Assembly: GCF_020966635.1 (NCBI RefSeq)
Contig: NZ_JAJKFQ010000002.1
Coordinates: forward strand, 558,001-622,000
Length of the DNA: 64,000 nucleotides
Source of the DNA: Stieleria sp. JC731
GTDB lineage: Bacteria > Planctomycetota > Planctomycetia > Pirellulales > Pirellulaceae
Reading direction: 5' to 3'
The position numbers and the translations under genes were made by a program. This document shows, in pieces, positions 46,641 through 55,421 of this stretch. The notes below the pieces were generated by a model. That model was not told the DNA's origin. It searched no databases and saw only the letters and a list, made by a program, of their open reading frames with translations. The first letter of the stretch is position 1. Every line of letters begins with the position of its first letter.

Positions 46641-47960
46641 ATGAGCCAAGCGGCGAAACCGACGGTCAAGCACAAGCCCGTTGCCGCGTTGGCGGTGATC
46701 GCGTTCATTGCTTTGATTTCGCTGACGGCCCTTCGAGTTGTCAAACAGTACCAATCGCCTGGACCGTTTGATCCAACCGCCCAAGGCATGTGCGACTTCC
46801 ATAACGGAGTTTACTTTCCGACTCGAGCATTGCTTGCCGGCGTCAGCCCCTACGGAACGGGCTACGCGAACAGCTACCCCGTCGCACGTCAGATCCCATT
46901 TTTTTCACCCGGGATTCTGCTACTACATGCGCCGCTGGCTGTCCTGCCATTGCATGTCGCCGAAGTAATTTACTTTGTGTTCAGTGTTGCGTTGATCATT
47001 GCGATCGCGATGGTTTGTGCAAAAGCTGCTGGGAAAGAAAACCAGATCGAATGGATCGCGTCCATCGCGACTCTTTTGGTTGCCTCGCGCGGCGGGCACA
47101 TCACTTTGTTCGATGGATACTTCACTTTCGAACTTGTGCTCGCCACCTACTTGTCGGTCCAGTGGGCCAAGTCACACCCAACGCGTGCGGGAATTGCCTT
47201 GGCAGTTGTCTCAGCCAAGCCAACATACATTCTTCCGCTGGGCTTTCTGCTGCTCGCTCGTGGAAATTTCAAAGCATTGTTGATTGGCGCGAGCATCAGC
47301 ATCCTGATCGCCGGTCTTCCATTTGGATACTTGGCGTACCAAGAAAGCATTCGCGGTACAGGACAACCGGATTTTGCCTGGGGGATCGGAAAGCTGATCA
47401 GCGACATTGAAGTCACCCAGCAAGTTCACATGAACATGCCCGATGAATCACCGGTGTTGTCATGGACAAGATTGGACCTTTTGGCCGCAGCTAGTAAGTG
47501 GACGGGAACGGAACCGAGTCAATTGATCCACCTGCTCGTCATGTTCGTGATGCTGTCCGTTCCGATGGTTCTACTTGCTGTGCAAGCAGCCAAAAGAAAG
47601 AACTCGGGACTTGGTGGATCAGCAGGGGCGTTGATCACGCTAGCCATGCTTTCCAGCCTTTACCACCAATCTTACGACGCCTTGCTACTGATGGCACCAA
47701 TCGCAGCCTCATTCGCGGGACGAACCGAGTTTTGGAAATCCATCCCACCGCTAGCTCGGTGGTCTTGTTGTTTGCTGATGCTGATCCCGCTGTTCAATCT
47801 CTTGTCGACACGAAGCCTGCTGCTAAAGCTGAACCTTGGGCAGGCCGGTTACGCGGCAGCAACGAGCCTGAACGGTTTCGCGATAGCCATCGCTTTGCTG
47901 ATCGTTTGTTTTCATACTCCCAGGACTCCGGCGGAACACGTCCAAAGTTTGCCAGGGTAG
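46641..47960 (+). CDS. GT87/DUF2029-like membrane glycosyltransferase
   Basis: This 439-residue protein has about ten membrane helices. The first large extracytoplasmic loop carries the acidic FDPTAQGMCDFHNGVYFPTR (about residues 35-54), typical of GT-C mannosyl/arabinosyltransferases that use polyprenyl-phosphate sugars. It starts 6 bases after trpC. The downstream DPM1-like GT2 could make the lipid-linked donor (inference). Confidence 0.8.
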   Translation: MSQAAKPTVKHKPVAALAVIAFIALISLTALRVVKQYQSPGPFDPTAQGMCDFHNGVYFPTRALLAGVSPYGTGYANSYPVARQIPFFSPGILLLHAPLAVLPLHVAEVIYFVFSVALIIAIAMVCAKAAGKENQIEWIASIATLLVASRGGHITLFDGYFTFELVLATYLSVQWAKSHPTRAGIALAVVSAKPTYILPLGFLLLARGNFKALLIGASISILIAGLPFGYLAYQESIRGTGQPDFAWGIGKLISDIEVTQQVHMNMPDESPVLSWTRLDLLAAASKWTGTEPSQLIHLLVMFVMLSVPMVLLAVQAAKRKNSGLGGSAGALITLAMLSSLYHQSYDALLLMAPIAASFAGRTEFWKSIPPLARWSCCLLMLIPLFNLLSTRSLLLKLNLGQAGYAAATSLNGFAIAIALLIVCFHTPRTPAEHVQSLPG

Positions 47961-48158
47961 TGATGGGGTATTCGAAACCGGTAAACGAAGATGCCAATGA
48001 CCATCAGAACCGTTTGTTTCGGCATATTCGACACACCCGGTTCTTTCGATGCCATTTCGCCCTCTGCCCCACACCGCGCAACTTGCCTACCCGGTTTCGC
48101 GGGCTACACTGCGGCCCAAATGAACAGGATTCCACTACGTCGATGAACTAATAGCTTC

Positions 48159-48989
48159 ATGGCCGACCCAACTCTTTCCAAACCCGGTAGCCAGACGATT
48201 CCCGCAGCCGCGTCTGGCACCGATGCCCGTGGGCCTCGCTTTCGTCCTGCCAAAGCCTTCCTTGCTTTGCCGGCCTACAACGAAGAAGAAGCTTTACCAG
48301 AACTGCTGGAACGAGTCGGAGAAGCCTTTGCAGACAACGACATGCCTTACGAAGTCATCGTTGTTGACGATGGCAGTTCGGACAACACGGCACAGATCGT
48401 TTCGCAGATGTCGTTTCAGATGCCCATTCATTTGGTACAGCATGAAGTCAACCAGGGCCTTGGACCAACGATTCGCGATGCCCTGCGTGAAGCCGTCGAC
48501 CGTGCAGGTGAACGCGACATCATCGTTACGATGGACGCGGACAACACGCATCCGCCTGGGCTGATTGAACGGATGGTTCAAATGATCCACGAAGGCTGCG
48601 ACGTTGTGATCGCTTCACGATTCGAATCCGGTGGCATAGCCGTTGGCGTTCCGATCGAGCGACATTTTCTGTCCATCGGTGCTAGGCTGCTATTTACCGT
48701 GCTATTCCCAACACGCGGCGTGCGTGACTACACGTCCGGTTTTCGCGCCTACCGTGCATCGGTCATTCGACAGGGATTCTCTGACCACGGCGACAACTTT
48801 GTCAGTGAACGTGGCTTCTCGTGCATGGCCGACATCTTGCTGAAACTGCGAAAGCAAGGCGTGTTGTTTGGTGAAGCACCACTGCGATTGCGATATGACC
48901 GCAAGGGCGGTGCAAGCAAGATGCAAGTCTTTAAGACGATCGGCTTGACTTTAAAATTGCTGTTACGTCATCGGCTCGGGGGCCGCTAG
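48159..48989 (+). CDS. family 2 glycosyltransferase, dolichol-phosphate mannosyltransferase-like
   Basis: This 276-residue GT-A protein has FLALPAYNEEEALPELLERV (about residues 30-49), VVDDGSSDNTAQI (about 68) and MDADNTHPPGLIERMV (DxD, about 128). The C-terminal region FSCMADILLKLRKQG is typical of DPM1-type enzymes, but no C-terminal membrane helices follow. It probably forms a polyprenyl-phosphate sugar. The next gene starts 2 bases after its stop. Confidence 0.85.
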   Translation: MADPTLSKPGSQTIPAAASGTDARGPRFRPAKAFLALPAYNEEEALPELLERVGEAFADNDMPYEVIVVDDGSSDNTAQIVSQMSFQMPIHLVQHEVNQGLGPTIRDALREAVDRAGERDIIVTMDADNTHPPGLIERMVQMIHEGCDVVIASRFESGGIAVGVPIERHFLSIGARLLFTVLFPTRGVRDYTSGFRAYRASVIRQGFSDHGDNFVSERGFSCMADILLKLRKQGVLFGEAPLRLRYDRKGGASKMQVFKTIGLTLKLLLRHRLGGR

Positions 48990-48991
48990 TC

Positions 48992-50404
48992 GTGCAGTCT
49001 GAAGCAACAACATCAATACCAAAGCGACGCTGGCTTGTAATTGGCGCCGGTGTGATGGGGTTGAAGATCGCCGACGAACTGCTGGCCCAAGGACAAGACG
49101 TCACGATCGCCGAAGCCGCACCAAGCTTCGGCGGACTAACCAGTGCTTGGAAGCTTGGCAACGTTACATGGGATCGCTTCTATCACGTGACCCTGCTCAG
49201 TGATTCGGTACTGCGGGACAAGCTTCGTGACCTTGGTTTAGAACAAGACATTCGCTGGGTCGAAACCAAAACCGGCTTCTATGCCGACGGCCGATTGCTT
49301 TCGATGAGCAACACACTGGAGTTCCTTCAGTTTAAACCGCTAACGCTGTTTCAACGGTTGCGACTCGGCGGCACAATCTTCTTGGCTTCAAAGATCCGCG
49401 ATTTCCGATCGATGGAACGCCAGTCAGTCGAAACGTGGTTGCGACGCTGGTCCGGCAAAGGTGCCTTCGAAAAAGTATGGCTACCGCTTTTAAAGGCCAA
49501 ACTCGGCGACGCCTACAAGAAGACGTCCGCTGCGTTCATCTGGGCGCACACTCAGCGGATGTATAAGGCTCGTCGCAGCGGCGCTAAAAAAGAAATGTTT
49601 GGCTACGTGCCAGGCGGCTACGCGAGAATCATCGACACCTGGGTTTCAAAGCTTGCCGATCAAGGAGCGATGTTGCTGAGCAACCATTCGGTTCAGTCAA
49701 TTCGCAGAACGGACTCGGCACCGGAGGGTAGCGGCCCACTGCAAGTTGACTTCAAGGACCAGCCATCGCAAACGTTCGATTGCGTCGTATCGACGATCGC
49801 ATCGCCGTTGATTGCGCAGCAGTGCGTGGACCTGAGCGAAAAAGAAAAACAACAACACGAATCGATCACCTACCTTGGTGTCGTTTGCGCATCGTTGCTG
49901 CTGAAGAAACCAATCAGCAACTATTACGTTACCAACATTACCGACACCTGGGTTCCACTGACCGGCATCATTGAAATGTCGACGATCGTGGATTCCGAAC
50001 AAGAACTCGATGGCAACCACCTGGTCTACCTTCCGAAGTACATGACCGACGACCATCCGGATCTGCAAGAGCCCGACGAAGCTTATCGGGAGCGGTGTTT
50101 GCAAACGCTCGAAAAGATGTACGAGCACTTCTCTCGCGATGATGTGCTGGAATTCAAAGTCGCTCGGGCGAAGTATGTTGCCGCACTATCGACTGTCGAC
50201 TACAGCACACGACTTCCGCCGGTCGTCAGCAGCGTTCCGGGGTTTTATGCGCTCAACTCAGCACACATCCTCGAAGGCAACCTGAACGTCAACGAAACCC
50301 TGCAACTGGGCACCGATAAATTTCTCGACGAAGTGTGGCCAGACTTCGTCGAACACCACAAGTCGCAAGAAAACGCCCAGCCCGCGTTCGCCTCGGTCTC
50401 CTGA
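48992..50404 (+). CDS. NAD(P)/FAD-dependent oxidoreductase, amine-oxidase/UDP-galactopyranose-mutase-like
   Basis: This 470-residue flavoprotein has the FAD fold VIGAGVMGLKIADELL (about residues 19-34) followed by FGGLTSAWKLGNVTWDRFYH (about 47-66). The layout resembles amine oxidase and protoporphyrinogen oxidase-like proteins found beside glycosyltransferases. The substrate is unknown, possibly a lipid-linked sugar. GTG at 48992 is used, two bases after the GT2 gene, so the two are co-transcribed. Confidence 0.82.
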   Translation: MQSEATTSIPKRRWLVIGAGVMGLKIADELLAQGQDVTIAEAAPSFGGLTSAWKLGNVTWDRFYHVTLLSDSVLRDKLRDLGLEQDIRWVETKTGFYADGRLLSMSNTLEFLQFKPLTLFQRLRLGGTIFLASKIRDFRSMERQSVETWLRRWSGKGAFEKVWLPLLKAKLGDAYKKTSAAFIWAHTQRMYKARRSGAKKEMFGYVPGGYARIIDTWVSKLADQGAMLLSNHSVQSIRRTDSAPEGSGPLQVDFKDQPSQTFDCVVSTIASPLIAQQCVDLSEKEKQQHESITYLGVVCASLLLKKPISNYYVTNITDTWVPLTGIIEMSTIVDSEQELDGNHLVYLPKYMTDDHPDLQEPDEAYRERCLQTLEKMYEHFSRDDVLEFKVARAKYVAALSTVDYSTRLPPVVSSVPGFYALNSAHILEGNLNVNETLQLGTDKFLDEVWPDFVEHHKSQENAQPAFASVS

Positions 50405-50795
50405 GGCAGGGGCGTCACCGGCAGAGGGGCCAATAAAGCTAGCGGCTCACTTTTTGTGGCCCCAAAATAGTCTTTCCAGAACCGTCGGTTCAGAACGGCC
50501 GAATTTCGCCACCAGACGGACTCGGCCCACACCCTGACGAATCTTGTCCAGAAAGCACCACGGTACCGCCCTTCTATCTAGCACCATGGTGCAGAGAAAT
50601 GGATTGCTGGTATCATTCTCACCGGAGCGTTTCACATTGAGCGCCGTTTCGACAGCCGATCAACTTTTGGACTTCACGTCAATCATTGCAATCCCACCCC
50701 AGCATTGACGTTCGGCTGAATCACCATTTCCCTCGTCAAGTGAAGTCAAACGCAAAATCAGCGTCAACCTTGACGATGTACCGAGGAAGAATCCT
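50405..50795. other. 391-base gap before the FKBP gene
   Basis: There is no gene. A possible 7-bp stem (GGGGCCA/TGGCCCC, about 50427-50465) may terminate the flavoprotein transcript. The FKBP start is preceded by GAGGAAG at a suitable distance. Confidence 0.5.
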
Positions 50796-51521
50796 ATGCA
50801 ACGTTGCCTGATGGTTCTCGTCGCAGTTTCCATGATGACGATAATGACCAACGCACAAGACAGTGAATCGGCCGATGCCCCCAAGGTCGGCAAAAGCGAA
50901 AAAGAACAGATGGGCTACTTCTTGGGACTCTCGATGGGCCAACAACTGGTCCGTCAAGGCCTACGAGATGGCGATTTTGACACTGCTTCGTTCGCCACCG
51001 GACTTGGCGATTCGCTGGCAAGCCGCGATATGCAATTGTCGCGTGAGGAACTATTCGCCGTCCAAGACGCGTTGCAGAAAATGCTGAACGGTCGCCACGA
51101 AGAAATGTTGGCCGAGATCAAAAAGATGGCTGCGGATAACAAAGCCAAAGGTGAAGCATGGCTAAAAGAAAACGCCACCAAAGAAGGCGTTAAAGAACTA
51201 GCCGGCGGCCTTCAATACAAGGTCATCAAAGAAGGCGAAGGCGACTCACCATCGGCTTCGGACACAGTTCGCGTTCACTACACCGGCAAGCTGATCAACG
51301 GCGAAACGTTCGACAGCAGTGTTGAACGCGGCGAGCCAACCGAATTTCGCGTTGGTGGTGTTATCAAAGGCTGGCAAATGGCTTTGCAAAAAATGAAAGC
51401 CGGCAGCAAGTGGATGCTCTACATCCCTTCCGACCTTGCCTACGGTGAACAAGGTAGCCAAGGTGCTATCGGACCGAACGAAGTGCTCGTCTTTGAAGTC
51501 GAACTGCTCGAAATCAAATAG
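50796..51521 (+). CDS. exported FKBP-type peptidyl-prolyl isomerase
   Basis: This 241-residue protein has a signal peptide (MQRCLMVLVAVSMMTIMTNA), an FKBP_N dimerisation-type helical domain (about residues 25-125, MGYFLGLSMGQQLVRQG) and a C-terminal FKBP domain (VRVHYTGKLINGETFDSS, about 157-174, and GSKWMLYIPSDLAYGEQG, about 207). It is similar in layout to FkpA and Mip. It catalyses prolyl isomerisation in the periplasm. A T-rich stem downstream (51552-51607) is a likely terminator. Confidence 0.93.
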   Translation: MQRCLMVLVAVSMMTIMTNAQDSESADAPKVGKSEKEQMGYFLGLSMGQQLVRQGLRDGDFDTASFATGLGDSLASRDMQLSREELFAVQDALQKMLNGRHEEMLAEIKKMAADNKAKGEAWLKENATKEGVKELAGGLQYKVIKEGEGDSPSASDTVRVHYTGKLINGETFDSSVERGEPTEFRVGGVIKGWQMALQKMKAGSKWMLYIPSDLAYGEQGSQGAIGPNEVLVFEVELLEIK

Positions 51522-51551
51522 CGCCAGCCGCGGTAAGCGACATCAGTCATC

Positions 51552-51607
51552 GTGGGCGAGGCAACAAACTTGGCTTCGCCCACACCGGCTGCCCCGAACT
51601 GTTTTTT
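51552..51607 (+). terminator. probable terminator of the FKBP gene
   Basis: GTGGGCGA (51552-51559) and TCGCCCAC (51576-51583) form an 8-bp stem, and TTTTTT follows at 51602-51607, about 18 bases further on. Confidence 0.45.
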
Positions 51608-51623
51608 ATTCAGTTCGCGTGGT

Positions 51624-52175
51624 TCATCCACAATGGCTGCATGACGAACAAGCGGATCCGCAAGAACTTCCGCTACCGCATCCTTCGCCGGTCCCACAAC
51701 CGGGACCGCAACCGTCACTTAGCAGCTCGGCGAGATGCTTTGTTTTGACAACGCTCTCGTATTGGGCGGTGATCTCTTCGGCGATCGAATTGGCAGCCTC
51801 GTCGACTTCTCCCAGGAACTGCATCACGATCGTTCCACCGTCGAACAACTGATCGACATCCAACAGCGTGCACTGGCTTCCTACGTCAAACAGTTTTTGA
51901 CGACAAGCCTCAACTGCTTCACAGCGGTACCGCTCCAATCGCCGCACCAATAGTTCGTCCGCATCAGTGGTTGGCCGAACCACACGGCAATTGACCTCGC
52001 CGAGACGTTGCTTCGTCGCGTCTGCACATGGGGCGCTGATCTCGGCGATTTCGATACCACGCTGCGTACGCACCACGACACGATCGCCGCGTTGCAAGGG
52101 CAACAATGCTGACGCAACGCGTATCTCCGCCAGACTGCCGATTCGGATGAAGTAGTACTGCAACAGGTCCGCCAA
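51624..52175 (-). CDS. PSP1-domain (RicT/YaaT-like) protein with cysteine-rich tail
   Basis: This 183-residue protein has a PSP1 core with LQRGDRVVVRTQRGIEIAEI (about residues 28-47) and the C-terminal PSP1 signature CTLLDVDQLFDGGTIVMQFL (about 101-120). It ends with about 30 residues rich in Gly, Ser and seven Cys (GCGPGCGTGEGCGSG, then CGSACSSCSHCG). In Bacillus the RicAFT complex, which includes a PSP1 protein, binds iron-sulfur clusters. The tail here may bind metal (inference). The first in-frame start is TTG at 52175, since a stop lies upstream. It is convergent with the FKBP gene. Confidence 0.78.
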   Translation of the reverse strand: MADLLQYYFIRIGSLAEIRVASALLPLQRGDRVVVRTQRGIEIAEISAPCADATKQRLGEVNCRVVRPTTDADELLVRRLERYRCEAVEACRQKLFDVGSQCTLLDVDQLFDGGTIVMQFLGEVDEAANSIAEEITAQYESVVKTKHLAELLSDGCGPGCGTGEGCGSGSSCGSACSSCSHCG

Positions 52176-52485
52176 TAGAATCGCTGATTGATGACACTCG
52201 AAGCGTCAAACGTCAAACGCCGAGTATCAAGTTTGCCTGGAAAACCATTGCCGAACCACCCCGATCGGCCTCGATTTTTATTGTATCCACCGGTCTTCAC
52301 CACAACCGATCCGGGGAATGTTGTTGGAAAGTCAAATTTACGCTCCCAATACCTGGTTTCCAGCCTGCTCCGCCTTGTCGAGTTGGCCTTCGCAGAAGAA
52401 CATGTTGGTTGCTGGCGATCGAATTCCCCATCGCTGCTGCATTCCCCCTTCCACTTCGGTACAAGCACGCCCCGAGTAAGCAATC

Positions 52486-53517
52486 ATGGCGACTGACCTG
52501 AGTCCATCTTCAGAAACATCGAACTCGCAATCACCCGCTCGTTTTGACGACTGGGCCGATCGAGTGCTTGGCGGCGGCGAAATCAGCCGGGAAGAAGCGA
52601 AGCAGATTCTAGAATCGAGCGACGATGACATCCTGACACTTGTCAATGCCGCTTCACGATTGCGACGCGAGCACTTCGGAAAAACAGTGCAACTGTACTT
52701 CCTAATGAACGCGAAGAGCGGCTTGTGCCCAGAGGATTGTCACTACTGCAGCCAGTCCAAAATCTCGGACGCCGAAATCCCTAAGTACAACATCCTGAAA
52801 CGCGACAAGCTGATGGATGCGGCAAAGATCGCGGCTGAGCAAGGTGCCAAAACTTACTGCCTTGTTATCTCTGCACGTGGCCCCAACGAGCGAGAGATGA
52901 AGGCGGTTGAAGAGATCGTTCCTGAAATCAAAAAACAATACGGTCTCGATATCTGCGCCTGCCTTGGCCTGCTGTCGAAGGAACAAGCTGACCGATTGAA
53001 AGCCTGTGGTGTGGATCGCGTTAATCACAACCTGAACACCGGCGAAGAGTACTACGGCAAGATCTGCACGACACACAGTTATGCAGACCGCGTCGAAACG
53101 CTTCGCCACGTCCGCGATGCTGGCATGGAAATGTGCAGCGGCGGAATCATTGGAATGGGTGAGACGTTTGATGACATCGTCGCGATGGCATACGACCTAA
53201 AAGACCTTGGTGTCCAATCCATTCCGCTGAACTTCCTAAACGCCATCGACGGGACGCCGCTTCAAGGCAAGGAAGACTTGTCACCTCAAGACTGCTTACG
53301 CGCGTTGTGCATGTTCCGGTTCGTTAACCCCGAACGTGAGTTGCGTATCGCAGGCGGACGTGAATTGCATTTGCGATCACTGCAACCACTTGGGCTGTAT
53401 GTCGCCAACAGCGTCTTCGTTGGTGACTATCTAACAACCAAGGGCCAAGCCCCCGAAGAAGACTACCAAATGATTCGTGACCTCGGCTTTGACGTCACCA
53501 CTTCCGTCGGTGAATAG
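52486..53517 (+). CDS. bioB: biotin synthase
   Basis: This 343-residue radical-SAM enzyme has the Fe-S motif GLCPEDCHYCSQS (CxxxCxxC, about residues 77-89), the second cluster Cys in MCSGGIIGMGE and the Arg ligand region FVNPERELRIAGGRE. It inserts sulfur into dethiobiotin. No other bio genes are visible in the window. The ATG at 52486 is consistent with the family N-terminus. Confidence 0.96.
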   Translation: MATDLSPSSETSNSQSPARFDDWADRVLGGGEISREEAKQILESSDDDILTLVNAASRLRREHFGKTVQLYFLMNAKSGLCPEDCHYCSQSKISDAEIPKYNILKRDKLMDAAKIAAEQGAKTYCLVISARGPNEREMKAVEEIVPEIKKQYGLDICACLGLLSKEQADRLKACGVDRVNHNLNTGEEYYGKICTTHSYADRVETLRHVRDAGMEMCSGGIIGMGETFDDIVAMAYDLKDLGVQSIPLNFLNAIDGTPLQGKEDLSPQDCLRALCMFRFVNPERELRIAGGRELHLRSLQPLGLYVANSVFVGDYLTTKGQAPEEDYQMIRDLGFDVTTSVGE

Positions 53518-53676
53518 ACATCGACGCAGTCAATGAAGTGACCGCCAACCGTCTCATACGCGCAAGCGCTTACTTAGATCGTTCACAAGCCGAAGTAAAG
53601 GATTGATGATCGGCGCCGCTTTGCTGATCGAAACAATCGATGCAGCAAACAACGTTTCACTTTACCGGTGCGACGC

Positions 53677-53810
53677 TACTAGCGTTTCATCCCATATGAA
53701 ATACGGGTTCGGGTCATCAGCCGACGGGCGTTAGCCCCGGTTACTGCACTCAAACCGTGGCTAACGCCATGCGGCTAATCCTGAAATCGAGATGGAACGA
53801 AGCATTAGCC
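53677..53810 (+). repeat. palindromic dispersed repeat, copy 1
   Basis: About 134 bases starting TACTAGCGTTTCAT match, with roughly 85% identity by eye, an inverted copy at 58488-58622. Its centre folds into a long hairpin at 53727-53768 (GGCGTTAGCC/GGCTAACGCC, extended by GGTT/AACC). It lies in the 607-base gap after bioB. Confidence 0.85.
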
Positions 53811-54013
53811 GTGACTCGCAACATCTGCCTCATCGGATTCACTTCACTTTGATCGCGTGCTGAATCTTGGTGGATTCAAAGTGTCCACATGAGCAGGCGT
53901 GAGAAACACATGGGCGTTCCGAACGCTAATGGGACTCTAGGGTAAAGCGCCGCCCCTAATGTGCATTGCGGGTATGTTCGATGAAAGTTTCATTGGATTG
54001 CCCTGTTACCGAT

Positions 54014-54033
54014 TCCGATAATCAACTATCGGA
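54014..54033. promoter_or_regulatory. inverted repeat upstream of the exported orphan gene
   Basis: TCCGATA-ATCAAC-TATCGGA is a perfect 7-bp inverted repeat about 90 bases before the ATG at 54125. It may be an operator or a hairpin. The rest of the gap 53518-54124 beyond the dispersed repeat shows nothing clear. Confidence 0.35.
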
Positions 54034-54124
54034 CACTTAGTCAGCCCCAAAACGGATTGTTTTTGGCCGCACGAAAGTGCTTATTCCACGTGCATTAGGC
54101 GACGTGGAAAGGAACGGTGACGCA

Positions 54125-55141
54125 ATGAGGTACTCTCACCTATTTGCATTGACGATCGTGATGTCAATGCACACCGTGTCGACTCTCGCAATAGAGCCGA
54201 CATCCGATGACGGTCTCGAATCACCTTGCTTGTCCGCCTGCGGACACGCTAAGCAAAATCACCAGCCCTGCCGACAATGCCAGCCCTTACCGGCTGGCCT
54301 TTTTTGTGAAGGGGGGCCCATTCGGTTCCGCTTGACGCAGGGAAGACTGGCAATTGATCCAATGCGATACCGCAAAGGGTCCGAGGAAAACCATTGCGAG
54401 CGATTCCAAGAGGCGATCTCGGTCTCGGCATCATCAGGTGTTCCGGCCGCGTATTACAGCTTCCGCGATGATTACCAAAGCATTCGGATGACGGCCGAGT
54501 ACGGCGGTACCATTCGCATCGAATCGATCATCACCGCGACGGGCGAACAAGGCGAGCTGACCCAGCATCCTCAAGGATTGATCCAATTCAGAACACGCCG
54601 AATCACGGACTCTGAATCAAACCTAAACGAAACATGTGAAGGACCAACGCTATTACATATCGTTGGACAGGACGAAGATGGCTTCAACGTTCACCTCGAA
54701 TCTCTGCTCGCGCGAATGCTGCGTGGACGCAGTATGATCACGTTGACCAGAAACACCGAAGCCTACCTTCGCGACAACACCCACATGCTCACGACCGTCT
54801 CACGTGATCGCGTAAACGATTTGGTCAACCAACTGAAGTCACCCAAGAGCTCGCTGCGTCGGGCAGCCGTTCGGCAACTATCCAGCTACGGCAGCAGCGC
54901 CGTGCCGCTTCTGCGATCGACGCTCGCTCGACATGACCTCGACCCCGAACAACAAGCTCGCATCAAATCGATCTTAGCCAATCGCGTTCGCATTGATGAC
55001 GACACGCCAACGTCGCTAGCGCAGCTGCTGGCGGCCGATCGTGATCACTGGCAGATCCTAGCCAGACGAATGGACCAAACGCAGTTCGTCGCGGCTAACG
55101 ATCACGTTCTGCGCTGTGGACTTGAGTCGCTGTCACCCTAG
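54125..55141 (+). CDS. exported hypothetical protein with HEAT-like C-terminus
   Basis: This 338-residue protein starts at ATG 54125 with a signal peptide (LFALTIVMSMHTVSTLA). A small Cys cluster follows: CLSACGHAKQ then CRQCQPL and GLFC (about residues 35-66). The middle part is beta-rich without a recognised family. The C-terminal third looks helical, with a HEAT-like unit (SPKSSLRRAAVRQLSSYGSS). I do not recognise it. It lies between the bioB gap with the dispersed repeat and gyrA. Confidence 0.7.
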   Translation: MRYSHLFALTIVMSMHTVSTLAIEPTSDDGLESPCLSACGHAKQNHQPCRQCQPLPAGLFCEGGPIRFRLTQGRLAIDPMRYRKGSEENHCERFQEAISVSASSGVPAAYYSFRDDYQSIRMTAEYGGTIRIESIITATGEQGELTQHPQGLIQFRTRRITDSESNLNETCEGPTLLHIVGQDEDGFNVHLESLLARMLRGRSMITLTRNTEAYLRDNTHMLTTVSRDRVNDLVNQLKSPKSSLRRAAVRQLSSYGSSAVPLLRSTLARHDLDPEQQARIKSILANRVRIDDDTPTSLAQLLAADRDHWQILARRMDQTQFVAANDHVLRCGLESLSP

Positions 55142-55225
55142 CTAGTAAAGCACTCTAGCTAACAAAGCACAGCCAGCAAGGCCGTGGGGCCAAGCCCTAT
55201 GTGCCTTGAGTTCGAACGCAGATCA

Positions 55226-55246
55226 GGCAGCCTCCCAAAGGCTGCC
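55226..55246. terminator. hairpin between the orphan gene and gyrA
   Basis: GGCAGCC-TCCCAAA-GGCTGCC forms a perfect 7-bp stem in the 280-base gap between two convergent genes. It has no T-run. Confidence 0.45.
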
Positions 55247-55421
55247 CAAGAGATTGATGTTTTGCCGAGTGACCTGTTGGTACTCAGGCATGGCCTCGCA
55301 CACTGTCGCCTTCTGCTCCGCAAAACCAGCGGGCAAGAACGCTGCTCTCACGGAGTGAAAGGCGACAATAGAAATCAACAGGCTGCTAGACAGTCCTGTA
55401 GGAAGTTAGCTCGCTTCGGAA

